From Aurantiochytrium sp. KH105 (taxonomy: Eukaryota > Sar > Bigyra > Thraustochytrida > Thraustochytriidae), in contig BGKB01000065.1 in NCBI GenBank assembly GCA_003116975.1, positions 286,520 through 350,519 of the forward strand: DNA of 64,000 nucleotides, written 5' to 3'. Below are positions 20,209 to 30,147 of the stretch, piece after piece; within the stretch, counting starts at the first letter, position 1; the number at the start of each line of letters is the position of its first letter. Made by a program: the position numbers and the translations under genes. Below the pieces are notes generated by a model. It did not search any database. It was not told where the DNA came from and saw nothing but the letters and a program-made list of their open reading frames with translations.

Positions 20209-20632
20209 GACCTGGCCTGGCCGGCCCCGCCCTCCGGGGCTCCTCGCGCGACAGCGAGCCGCGGCAGACGCTGGCAGACAAGCGCGAAAGCGCAAAAGGA
20301 TTCTGCGCGCACATCAATCCGAACACGCTAGACTTGAACCCTGCCAGTGCCAGTGACCATGGTGAGTGAGGGGAGGGAGCCAGACGAAGGGATCCACAAG
20401 GCAGCGGATGTGAGGCATGATTATGATGATGTGATGATGATGATGATGATGTGATGATGTGATGATGATGACGATGACGAGGATGATCATAATGATCGTG
20501 ATGAAGATGACGACGAGGATGAAAATGCTGACGAGGTGGATCATAATGATCATGATGACGAGGATGAAGATGACGACGAGGATGAAGATGATGACGAGGA
20601 CGGGAATAATTGGAGCCCAGGCACAGACCAGC
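20209..20632. other. Short intergenic region with GAT-rich repeat
   Basis: Leader of the BT1 gene (20209-20400) and 3' flank of the archaemetzincin-like gene. From 20418 it consists of GAT/GAC/GAG triplets. No ATG-initiated gene is visible. Confidence 0.5.
20418..20612. repeat. GAT/GAC microsatellite with an acidic open frame
   Basis: Begins as near-pure GATGAT then becomes an imperfect ~60-bp tandem repeat of GAT/GAC/GAG/CAT triplets. One plus-strand frame encodes about 58 Asp/Glu/His-rich residues after an in-frame TGA and lacks an ATG. Probably non-coding, though an exon of an acidic tail cannot be ruled out. Confidence 0.75.
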
Positions 20633-22408
20633 CTAAGTTCTGACATCGAGACGCGGGAGACTCGAGCGCACGTCGGATGTGGAAAAAGAGGCGCCAAAGA
20701 GACGCTCGAGCTCCAAGGTGGTCTGGTGGCGCAATAGCGCCTTCTCGAGGGAGGCGATACGCACGGCGTACCAGGCGCGGTCACGCGAAAAGACGGTCTG
20801 GTTCACGTGGCAGAACCTGCGCAGAGAACGATACCGCTCGATGCAGCGCACAGAAGTTTTGATGCCAATCGCGTCAAGCAACTTGCGCAGACAAATGGGG
20901 CAGATCTGCAAAGGCACAAAGCCCATCTCCTCGAGGTGCGCAAAGCCGTTCATGAGACACCCGTGATAAACGCAGTGGTCCATGTCGAAAAGCAGCATGG
21001 CGTGATGTGCAAGCCACTTGCAGGCGCGGCGGAGCAGCAGTGTCTTGCGGGTCTCACGAGAGTCCTGAATGTGCGGATCTCGTGACGGATTCCGCCGGTA
21101 CCACGGATCGAGGCGCGAGAGACTCAAAACGCAGACGCGTTTACGGTTTGCGTGCTCGCGCATCTCGGGCAGCGTCATGTACGGACTGCCCCTCGTGTAC
21201 CCCTCGCCTCCAGAGACCTCGTGCAAGGTGATGCCAATGAGCACAAAGGCGTTCGTGGGCAGCAACTTACGCAAGTACCGCTCAATCTCGGGCAGTTGAA
21301 TTGGAACACTGGTATTTTTGCAGGCTTCCTCCGTCTCGAAACCAGTCAGCTTCATGTCCAACCGCATCCCGCGATCGCGATGCAGCCCTCGTAGCGGAAT
21401 CGGGGGCAGTGTCGTCACGCGGATCCCATGAAAGTACGCGCGCGCAAAGTCGGCAAGGCATCGCAGCTCGCAGCCTCCGTTAAAGGGCTCGAGATCGCCA
21501 ATGGCCACGAGAAAAATGTGGCTGCGATTACTGCCAAAGGGAATGCGTGGGTCCATCGCCTTCCAATCTTGGTAGCGTTGGCTCTGCGTGCGCGCCTCGG
21601 GGCGAAGCCCAATCCAATCGTCCTTCCATGGCCTTTGAATGGGTCCAAAGAGCCCGCTCTTGTCCAGACCAGACTGGCAGGCCAGTCGCAAGGGCGGGAC
21701 GAGGTCAACCACATCTTCTCCGCTCGCCTCGCTGCGCTCAGCGCTTCCAGGAAGCGATGGGGCTGGGTCTGGACGGAATTCCTCAATCTCTGGCTCGCCT
21801 GAGACGCGGTCCTCCTGAAAGATCTCCTCGTGTCGCGCCTTGACTCGCTGCCGGTCATGCTTGCGCTCTTCACGATGAACCCACTTCATCATGTTGAACT
21901 GGAAAGCGGCCACGAAGCCGATCGGGTTAAGCAGCTTGTACACGTCACGATGACCGGTTCGCAGTTCCACGGTCACATCGTGTTTTTTGTGCTCCACGCC
22001 CTTGGAAACGCGACGAACCTTGCTGTACTCGATGCTCCAGACCTTCTTATCAGTGTTGGCGTCGACGATGTCAATGTGATCGTGAAAGACGACAAATCTT
22101 CGCTCCTTCATGTCCCTGTTACCGTCTTGCCAGAGATAGCCTGCGCGGTACCCAAAGAAGGCGACGCCTTTGGACCATCGCACATCTTCGTCATCGGCAA
22201 AGTTTCGCCAGGCGGCAACGACAGCCCGGAGCCGCCCTTGTTCATAAATGCCACCAGGGCGGCAAACTTTGTCTACGAAGGCGTATTGTCTCCGAAGTCG
22301 GGCCAGCCACACACGCGCCTGACGCTGTATCTGTCGCGCGCAGTGCACCTTGCGGAGGCGCGCGCGCTTGGCCAAAAGCTTGGCAATGTCCTCGCCGCCG
22401 CCCGGCAT
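20633..22408 (-). CDS. IQ-PH-archaemetzincin-like protein, inactive protease
   Basis: 591 residues from the ATG at 22408. Residues 23-41 carry an IQ calmodulin-binding motif (RQIQRQARVWLARLRRQY). About 83-185 form a PH-like domain (AGYLWQDGNRDMKERRFVVF at its start, a C-terminal helix with FNMMKWVHREE). The C-terminal half (about 265-560) matches archaemetzincin (AMZ1/AMZ2), a zinc peptidase with HExxHxxGxxH followed by four zinc Cys. HLEEMGFVPLQICPICLRKL and CVYHGCLMNG are close to the family signature, and Cys479, Cys484, Cys503 and Cys506 are present. In the catalytic helix only His468 and His478 remain: the catalytic Glu is His469, the second zinc His is Leu472 and the Gly is Asp475. Peptidase activity is therefore unlikely, while the structural zinc site may persist. 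It may be a calcium- and lipid-responsive scaffold; its divergent neighbour encodes a calmodulin-like protein. Confidence 0.9.
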   Translation of the reverse strand: MPGGGEDIAKLLAKRARLRKVHCARQIQRQARVWLARLRRQYAFVDKVCRPGGIYEQGRLRAVVAAWRNFADDEDVRWSKGVAFFGYRAGYLWQDGNRDMKERRFVVFHDHIDIVDANTDKKVWSIEYSKVRRVSKGVEHKKHDVTVELRTGHRDVYKLLNPIGFVAAFQFNMMKWVHREERKHDRQRVKARHEEIFQEDRVSGEPEIEEFRPDPAPSLPGSAERSEASGEDVVDLVPPLRLACQSGLDKSGLFGPIQRPWKDDWIGLRPEARTQSQRYQDWKAMDPRIPFGSNRSHIFLVAIGDLEPFNGGCELRCLADFARAYFHGIRVTTLPPIPLRGLHRDRGMRLDMKLTGFETEEACKNTSVPIQLPEIERYLRKLLPTNAFVLIGITLHEVSGGEGYTRGSPYMTLPEMREHANRKRVCVLSLSRLDPWYRRNPSRDPHIQDSRETRKTLLLRRACKWLAHHAMLLFDMDHCVYHGCLMNGFAHLEEMGFVPLQICPICLRKLLDAIGIKTSVRCIERYRSLRRFCHVNQTVFSRDRAWYAVRIASLEKALLRHQTTLELERLFGASFSTSDVRSSLPRLDVRT

Positions 22409-22884
22409 TGTCGGACTTGCAGCAGACTTACAGCTGGCTCGACTTGAGTGAGTCTCGCTCTCTGCCGCAGCCCTGTTGCATCAGCACGGTACCGTCGGGC
22501 ATGCAGCGCTTGCTCGGTGCCTCCCTCGAACGAATCGCTCACACGCTCGCTCGAGCAGTGGCAAGACTCGCCTCGCGCGGCGCATCCCCCATTGTCGCGG
22601 CGTTCCCAACCCGGTGCATTCTCGTCCTCGCTCGCATGGTGTGCACTCAATCGAGAGCGCTCTTACTACTTACTGTTAGGTGATCATGCTGACTGTGACC
22701 GAGTCCGGCGACGGAGAAACGGATCCCGCGGAGCAGGTATCGTAGCAAAACACTTCGCGCGCGAGATTTCGGAACGCAGGCAACGCAGGCAACGCAGGCG
22801 ACACAAGGGACGTAGACGCAACAGAAGACACAGAGAAGACGTAGGGCTCGCAATACACGCGGGGAAGAAAGAGAGAGAGAGACA
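22409..22884. promoter_or_regulatory. Divergent promoter region between IQ-PH and calmodulin-like genes
   Basis: A 476-bp gap between two start codons facing away from each other, so it must hold both promoters. Tandem GGCAACGCA-type repeats occur at 22771-22800 and a GA-rich tract leads to the ATG at 22885. No TATA-like element stands out. Open frames here are short and antisense to each other. Confidence 0.5.
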
Positions 22885-23415
22885 ATGGCGGAAACCAAGG
22901 GCCCGCCGGGCGACGGCGCTAACGCTGCACCGTCGTCAAAGGCCGCTGTTTTGAGCCCGGAGCAGGTGGATCACTTTCGTGACGCCTACAACATTTTCGA
23001 TAAAAATGGAGATGGCGGCGTAGGCATTACTGAACTCGGACACGTAATGCGGTGTCTCGGTCTCGACCCGTCAGATGATGAAGTGAGACGCATGTTTGAC
23101 GAGGTGGACGTTGATGGGTCGGGAGAAATCAGCTTTGAGGAGTTTCTTGAAATCATGGCCGAGATGTCGGGTGAGAGCAGCACCGAAAAGGAACCCGGAC
23201 AGGCCGAGAATTGGGCAGAGGCGTTCAAGATTTTTGATCTCGACGGCGATGGCTTTGTCACGGCGGCAGAGCTTGGCAAGGTTCTTGAGAATATGGGCGA
23301 GCCACTCAAGGACTACGAGCTGCAGGAAATGATTGATGAAGTCGACAAGGATAAGGACGGCAAGCTCAATCTCGAAGAGTTCGTGCACGTTATGGCACAC
23401 GGTCTCGATGGCTGA
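22885..23415 (+). CDS. Calmodulin-like protein with four EF-hands
   Basis: 176 residues from the ATG at 22885, about 27 more than calmodulin because of a Pro/Ala-rich N-terminal extension. Four EF-hand loops are at 39-50 (DKNGDGGVGITE), 75-86 (DVDGSGEISFEE), 118-129 (DLDGDGFVTAAE) and 154-165 (DKDKDGKLNLEE). All have Asp at position 1 and Glu at 12, so all should bind calcium. Spacing within each pair is as in calmodulin; the central linker (MSGESSTEKEPGQAENW) is longer and more acidic. It is not canonical calmodulin, which is far more conserved; calmodulin-like or centrin-type fits. Divergent from the gene for an IQ-motif protein, which makes a calcium sensor/target pair conceivable (inference). 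Confidence 0.95.
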   Translation: MAETKGPPGDGANAAPSSKAAVLSPEQVDHFRDAYNIFDKNGDGGVGITELGHVMRCLGLDPSDDEVRRMFDEVDVDGSGEISFEEFLEIMAEMSGESSTEKEPGQAENWAEAFKIFDLDGDGFVTAAELGKVLENMGEPLKDYELQEMIDEVDKDKDGKLNLEEFVHVMAHGLDG

Positions 23416-23891
23416 AGGATCGATCGTCCAGATTCGCGGAGGCAACGGTTCTTCTTCTTCGTTCTTCTTCTCTTTTCTTTTCTTATGAGGTGAGTGTACG
23501 GCAGCACTCAAGATAATTTTGACAGACTGAGCGACTGTTAAACCGATGGATCCGGCTCAGCACTGACAGTACAGTGAACTGACGGAGTGCTTGGCAGATT
23601 TCTTCCTCTTCCAAAACATTGTTCGATGGACATTCCGCCGCTCATGTCCTCTCATAGGAGAAGATGTCGCTCCAAGCCTTACTTCGTTTCAACCGCCGAG
23701 GGACTTACCTTATTTCGACTATTGGTCGCTAAGAGCGCGCTTTCATGTTACGAACCTCACACACAGATAGATGTCAAGGTGTCAAAGAGAAATGGAAAAG
23801 AAAAGGGGAGAGCGGGTAGGGAAGATGAAAAAAAGACACAACATAATACTGAAAGACACATGGAAAAGACACATGGACTGGGCCTAGCTTG
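23416..23891. other. Convergent intergenic region
   Basis: Lies between the stops of the calmodulin-like gene (+) and the PqiA-like gene (-). It has a CTT-rich tract (23445-23490) and an A-rich stretch (23790-23850), plausible 3'-UTR and polyadenylation sequence. No gene seen. Confidence 0.5.
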
Positions 23892-26800
23892 TCAAAAGCT
23901 CGGTGGACGAAAATCAGGAGCCGGCGGGCCAAAACCCGGCGCCCTGCGCGTGGACGGAGACGATCCAGGCTCTGGAGCACCTGGAATTGGGATTTTGCCC
24001 GATCTGTTCGTCCCTCGGACGGGCTCGGGAATGGGAATAATACCCTGAGACTGCTCGTGTGAAGGCACCATGGCCTGAGAGGTTTTCGCACGGCCAGGCG
24101 CGGAGCGCACAACGACGAGTCCCATGCTATGCAGGAACTTGAGATGGCTACGTACCATAGAGAACCAACAATCCACCTCTGATTCGTAGGCGGCGCCGGC
24201 AGCCTGTCTGGCATCCTCCAGAGACACACCGTTGCACAGTTCCTCGAGAACCTCTTCCTGCTCCTCGATGAGAAGACGGTTCGGCCCGCTCATGAGCGCT
24301 ACATTCGCAATCCCCAAAAGGGAGGCGACGGCCAGCAGCGCAAAACCAACCTCAAACGTTCCTTCGGCACTGAAGCACGTATCGTTGTTACTGTCGAGAA
24401 GACCAACAGGGACAACAAAGTCTTGGATGAAGGCATCAATTTTCAGGCAAATGACTTCGGTCACAAAGGGGACAAAAGTGCCGACGTTGATGGCCGCGAA
24501 AATGATCGCGACGGCAAAGACCTCTAGTGTGCAGCAGAACATAAGGCATTCGATGGAGAACCAGATCATGCGGCGCTCTCGGAGCGTGAGAGGTACCGCA
24601 TAGCTGACAATGAGCAAGACCTGCTGCAGAATGGGAATAAAGATAATCGCAATGAGGGAAAAAGATCTGCACAAAGGCACCACCCGCAACCTCAGCCTTG
24701 GTCGTACCCTGCGCCTGCAAGGTGCGAATAAAATCTGCAATTGCAAACGATACGCGATCCCTACCGGACTCGATAACACCAAGACCCTTGCCGCCAGCGC
24801 CGAGATAGGTAAACGTAACTGAAGGAAGAAAAAGAGCGACGATGATGAGCCCGATGCAAGCCATGGCGCTGGCCATAGCAAACATGTAGGCGGTCCGCCC
24901 AAGCTTCATTTGCAGCTGTCGGCCACTTGCGACAACAGGATTGAAGACGTGCTTGTGAAGCTTGTTTTTGCGGCGTAGAAACTGCACCGCCGGTCGTGGG
25001 ATACCCGTTCGCTTGGCGCTTGCGCGTGATGGCGAGGTATTGCGTACGTGCTCGTGCATGACGAGCAAAGTCGTGCTCGCAAGGCCTAGGACGCCAAGCA
25101 AAAAGCCATGGTAGCCCCACCCAGGCACAAAGCTGAAACGCGCCGAAGTGCCTGACAGTCCAAAGACGCCGAGGTCGTCTTCGTCGAGCCGGATGTCAAA
25201 GATGACGATGAGAATGAGGATGAGGTACTGGTCGACGAGGACCCACTTTGCAAAGAAGCTGAGCACGTAGAGGAAGCGACCGCGCCAGAGATCGCCGAGC
25301 ACAGACATGGGCGCGAAGAAGCAGAACATGACGAGAATGATTTGTGCGTACGGCCAGATGGCCGAGAAGATCGCGACGGCCACGCCAAGCATTGGCACAC
25401 CAATATCAAAGAACTCAGAAATGACGCTGGGCATGTTGAGGACGTAAATGCCGTCAATGTCCACCTGTGTCTCGCCACCGTCTTGGTAGACTCGAACCAT
25501 CACCTTGGCCATGTCAGTTGCGGCTGAGCTCGCAAAAAGAGCCAAGCTGACGATGGCGAGAACGATAACGCCATAGCGAAAGCTCAGCGAGGTGGAGCGA
25601 CGCATGGCCAAAGATCGCGTTTCCTCTGCACCTTGCGCAAGCCTGGGGCTCTCGAGCTCCTTTGTTGCGCCGACGCGGGCGGAGCGGCGCTCTCCGCATC
25701 CACAGCAGCAACAAATGCCTGCGCAAGACACGGTCAAGATGGCCAAGAGGGTCAGCGCAGATCCGGCTGCGCCCGCGTAAGCGAGGACCGTGTACCCGAC
25801 GTCGGATGCGGGCTCGAGCTCGGGGCTAGGACGACGCAGAGACGCGTCGCAAAATGACGAGAGGTCCTGCACGGCGCGATTGAGAGCGATCTCACCCTGT
25901 CCGCTCCTGAGCTTGTCCATGGCAAACTGAACCACGATACCCCTGCCCGTGAGAATGTCCGAGGCAATGTTTTGCTTCTCACTTGGTGTCAGCGAACACT
26001 CGAAGCAGTCAAAGGCGACCGCGGAGAAGTTGACTTGAAGATTGCGAAGACCCACGGCGAGATCGTCGCCAAAAAAGTCGAGCGTGCTCATCAGACAAAA
26101 GGGTGACACCACCGATTCGGATTCGAGAGCGGCAAAGCGCTGCTCGAGAACGTTGAGGTCGGCATCAACAAAGACGGAGAGATCCTCGAGCTCGATGCGC
26201 ACAGTGTCTTCTTCGTCCTCAATCTCGAGGCCCCCGGTGCCGAACATGCGAACGTCGGCCTCGATGGCAACTGGCAAGCCGCCTCGCCCCAGCGTAAATG
26301 CGTTGGTGGCTCGGCGCGTGGGCGAGGTACCAACAGGCTGCATGAAGGCGGCCGAAGTAAAGGTGTTGACATCATAAAAACGCAGGGCTGAAACGACAAT
26401 ATTCAACTCGCCCGAGTTGCCAAGGTCCAGGGTCGCGTTGAGAAACTGAGAGCTGTTGAAAGTGATGAGTCCCGGATCTGTGCTCTGCGTGAGAGCAAGC
26501 TCGCGCAGCACTTGGTTAATTCCGGTCGTCGAATCATCGACCATGTGAATCGTCTCGTCGAGCAGATTCACCACTTCGGCGAAGCTCGGCGAGCCAAAGT
26601 CGACGAGCTCCGACGCCGGGATGGAGCTGACAGTGGAGATGCACTCATTTGAGGAAAGCTGTGCAAGTGCTTCGTTGAAGATGTCCTCGATCTCGGGTTT
26701 GAGACCGCGCGTGAGCGCAGGGAGATCAGAGGCCAGTGTTGGCAAGAGAACGAAGTCGATGAGCTCTTGCAGCGCGGGTTGGGCCGTTTCGAGGGCTGCG

Positions 26801-28263
26801 TCTGCAAATCCGCTGAGCGTGACTTGGTCGAGCTCGGACAGGTCGTCGACCTCGGTCGAGGCGACCTCGACGCGAAAGATGGAAGGTGCGACGCAGGAAA
26901 AGGGGCTGTTGTTCATTTCATTGACAGTGACGTTGTCGGCAAAGTCCTCATCAGCGGCGACCGCCTGGGTCAGATTCACGGCGAGGTCCGAGAGCGTGAA
27001 GGCGAAAAGGTCAACGTTGATGACGAGGGGGGAGGCGGCTTGAACTCGGGACGAGGCCGAGGCGGCGCCGGCTGCAACGACTTGAATGGCCGCGGCTGCC
27101 CCTGCTTCCAAAGTGTCGAGGCGGAAGGAACTCGCAAGCGAGTACGGGCGACCGGCGATTGTATTGAAGGCCTCGAAGACCGAAAATGTGTTGAGACCGG
27201 CGATCTGAATCTCGTCGCCAATGTCGATCGTCCCGTTGAGCAACGCGTTGGGGCCTTGTAGCGAAGCGATCCCGCTTGCATTGAGGGTGATGGGGCTCTC
27301 AGCGTAGTCGTTGATGGCGATATCTGTGCCGTTGCCCGAAGTGGACCCTGCAGACCCAAGGACCCGGTTGGCCACCTGCAAGGTGAGCTTGGCGATGCTC
27401 GCCTGGTTAAAATTGACAATCACGGCCTCTTGGTCCGGTGTGAGCGCGGCCAGGAGTTCTGTCTCTGCAGTGGTAACATCGGTATTCGTGGGCACCGAGT
27501 CGTCGGCGAGGTCGATGAGGTCGGTAAAGAGGTCATCGAGGGCCGCCGAGGCCTCAACAGCAAGGTCGTCGAGGAGGTCACATGCGAGAACATGCCCGAG
27601 GACGCCCTGCGCAAGGACTTGGACCACGGCGGTGAGGTCCGAAGACACTGGTGGAGAGCTAAGCACAATGCTGGCGGGCGCGACGTTGCCATTGAGCGCA
27701 CAGGAAGCGACCTCGAGGGAGCCTGGGCGATCCGGGTCGACACCGGAGCGGCGGCCGGGCACGAGAGGCCATGTGAGGTCGAGGGCGAGGTCGGCTGCCG
27801 TGGCCTCAATGGTAAATGAGGACGAACCCGACTCCGTCGTGGTCCCGGGTCCGGTGAAGCCGTCATTTACGACGAGACTATCCCAGGTGGCTGTGCCCGT
27901 GCATGTAAAGGCGATATCGGGCAGGGTCAGCGAGGTGTCAATTTGCGTCGCAAGAGCGGCGGTGGAGCTGAGCGAGAGCGCGCCTGCGAACGCCCATTGT
28001 GTGCATGTGACAGCTCCGATTGTGAAGTCTCCGCTGACGCCTGCGGCCTCGACGGTGGTCCCTGAGGCGACCTCGAGGTCTTTGAGCGGTGCCGTGGTCG
28101 GGTCTTGGTTTGGGAGCGTCGCGTTCTCCTGCACGAGGATGTCTGCCAGGAAGACGTTGACCTCTGCCCAGTCCGCCTGCGCCGCGCGTACCGGGTCCGC
28201 GCATAGCGTTGCGACCACAAGGCAGTAGCACGCGAGCGCGAGCGCCCGCGGCATGGCGCCCAT
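23892..28263 (-). CDS. Giant signal-peptide membrane protein, PqiA-like C-terminus, one frameshift
   Basis: Two minus-strand frames (28263-24436 and 24902-23892) together encode one protein of about 1456 residues. The switch is one extra base in a run of Ts and Cs (minus strand; window 24656-24663). On either side the frames give continuous transmembrane sequence (GGAFVQIF, then LIAIIFIPILQQVLLIVSYA), so it is a sequencing error or a recent mutation. The N-terminus is a signal peptide (ALALACYCLVVATLCADPVRA; the second ATG at 28254 is also possible). About 830 residues of ectodomain follow, Leu/Asp/Thr-rich with amphipathic segments. After a Cys-rich membrane helix (CAGICCCCGC) there are two blocks of membrane helices carrying the PqiA half-repeat pattern (AKWVLVDQYLILILIVIF; later a related EVFAVAIIFAAINVG). 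Bacterial PqiA is part of an MCE-type lipid transport system. The cytosolic tail is Pro-rich. Confidence 0.8.
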
Positions 28264-29010
28264 GCCTGCAAACTTGTCCCAGATTGACTCACAGTCACTG
28301 TCAGCGAGTTCAAGTTAGCTGTCGACCCGACGCGCTGCGCTGCGACGCGACGCAACGCGGCCAGCCCGCCAGCCAGCCAGCAAGCCAGCAAGCCAGCCCG
28401 CCAGCGAGCGGGCGGAGGCGTGTCCTCACGTACCAGCGCCGCGGCGAGCCTCGCCTGCTCGCTCGGGTCGGCGATACGGACTTTGCCTTGCTTTGCTTTG
28501 CTTTGCGTGCACGTGCGGCGCAGACCCGCCCCGAGCTGGTCAGGACGCTGCCAAGCCGAGCGAGTTTCGCCCTGCAGAAATGGCCGGGCCCCAGCTCCCG
28601 CTGCGCTGCTTCCCCCGCGTCGCGGCTCGCCTGTGCCGGCCGCGGTCGCGTCGCCTTCGCGCGCAAGGTCTCTGGCCTGCCAGCCGCGCGTCCCATGGAC
28701 TCGTCCTCACAGTACCTACCTCGCGGTACCAGCGAGCGGTACCCCCGGGTACGTACCGCGGCCCTAAACGATTGGGAAGAAGCAGAGCCGAGAGGAGGAC
28801 AGGCGAGGAGAGGAGAGAGAGACGTGCGTGTGTGCCTGAACAGCTGCGCCACGACGCGCGCCGCGAACATGCGCGCGGCGGAGGACGGCCACGTGCAGCA
28901 GGAGGAGGCGCGGGAGGAGATCTGGCGCGCGCATGTGTGCGTGCACGCGTACATGCATGGTGTACGAAGGGCAAGATTCACGCTGGCGGGCGGTGCGGCT
29001 GCAGGGCTGT

Positions 29011-29081
29011 ATGTGGATCTTGATGTGGATGTGGATGTGGCAGTGGATGTGGCAACGGATGTGGACGTGGATGTGGCGGAC
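29011..29081. repeat. GTGGAT hexanucleotide tract
   Basis: About ten imperfect copies of TGTGGA/GTGGAT. Open in several frames (Val-Asp or Cys-Gly repeats) but not within a supported gene. Confidence 0.85.
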
Positions 29082-29780
29082 ACCACACGAAGTGAGCGCA
29101 GGCTCAGGCAAGAGCCATAGCCAGCTGCATCATGCGGAGGAGCTGCGAGACGCACGGTGGAGTCCGGCTTCTTTGTCGGGAAGATCTTCTGTGGTGAAGA
29201 TCATTGAATCTTCACTCCGGCAATGGAAATGTAGGAAAGGAATGCCTCGGCTGATAACGATGCGAGGCGGCGACCACGATTTGTACATATATACTCGGGC
29301 ATGTTTCATTCACGAAAGAGATTTAACGACAGCAGTCGCGGCAGGGGAACTTATGACTCAGGCTGCACGACGTAGACTAGCCAAGACGACGTAGTCAATA
29401 CCAGTCACGTGGAGGAGTGACCGTAGCGTGCATGCATGCAGAAACCGAGATGCGCGAGATGAGGTGTTAGCGGAAGCGAAGTCAAGGGTAGCTGCCACCA
29501 TTTAGGAAGGGGTCGCGTGAGTACGTTGCTAACAGCACGCCACGCTTGCAAAGCCAACTTTGACCGGCTCACAAAAAGGCTCAGTGTCGATAGCTTGCTT
29601 CTACTATATTTGTAGGCTTCTTTCATTGAAGTGCGCAGATTCGAAGCGGAAGTCGAGGATGCTAAGATGCTCAAGCAGAACTGAGCGAAAAAAGTCAACA
29701 ACGTTGCGCTTGCTGCCTGGCCAGCATTGCACTCTTTTCTAGTCAAACCATATTGTTGAGTGTTATTCCACGCACGTACG

Positions 29781-30147
29781 AGATCTCAGAGCGCAGATTG
29801 TTGCTGCGTCACGCTCCGATTATTGCGCAAATTCGTCGTATATTTTCCTGGCTTGCAGAGGTTCGCGCGCATGCTGGCGACTAAACGAACCTGTGTTGCT
29901 TTCGAAGAGCCTCTCTCCTGTAATTGCGGATAATCTTTGTGCAACTTTATATTTCGAATCTTGAGATCTCAGAACGCAGATTGTTGCTGCGTCCGCGCTC
30001 CGATTATTGCGTGAATTCGTCGTATATTTTCCTGGCTTGCAGAGGTTCGCGCGCATGCTGGCGACTGAACGAACCCGTGTTGCTTTCGAAGAGCCTCTCT
30101 CCTGTAATTGCGGATATTCTTTGTGCAACTATATATTTCAAATTTTG
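29781..30147. repeat. Tandem duplication, 183-bp unit
   Basis: Copy 1 (29781-29963) and copy 2 (29964-30147) both begin AGATCTCAGA and run through GAGGTTCGCGCGCATGCTGG to TTTGTGCAACT. They differ at roughly ten positions, so the duplication is real and not very recent. Both lie in non-coding DNA. Confidence 0.95.

Noticed and set aside
20430-20635. 58-residue acidic plus-strand frame
   Set aside because: No ATG, preceded by in-frame TGA, made of microsatellite triplets.
28209-29120. 303-residue plus-strand open frame and its antisense partner
   Set aside because: No good start, biased composition, includes the GTGGAT tract; no family.
29781-30147. CRISPR array
   Set aside because: Two long copies with no short repeats and unique spacers; no cas genes; eukaryotic context.
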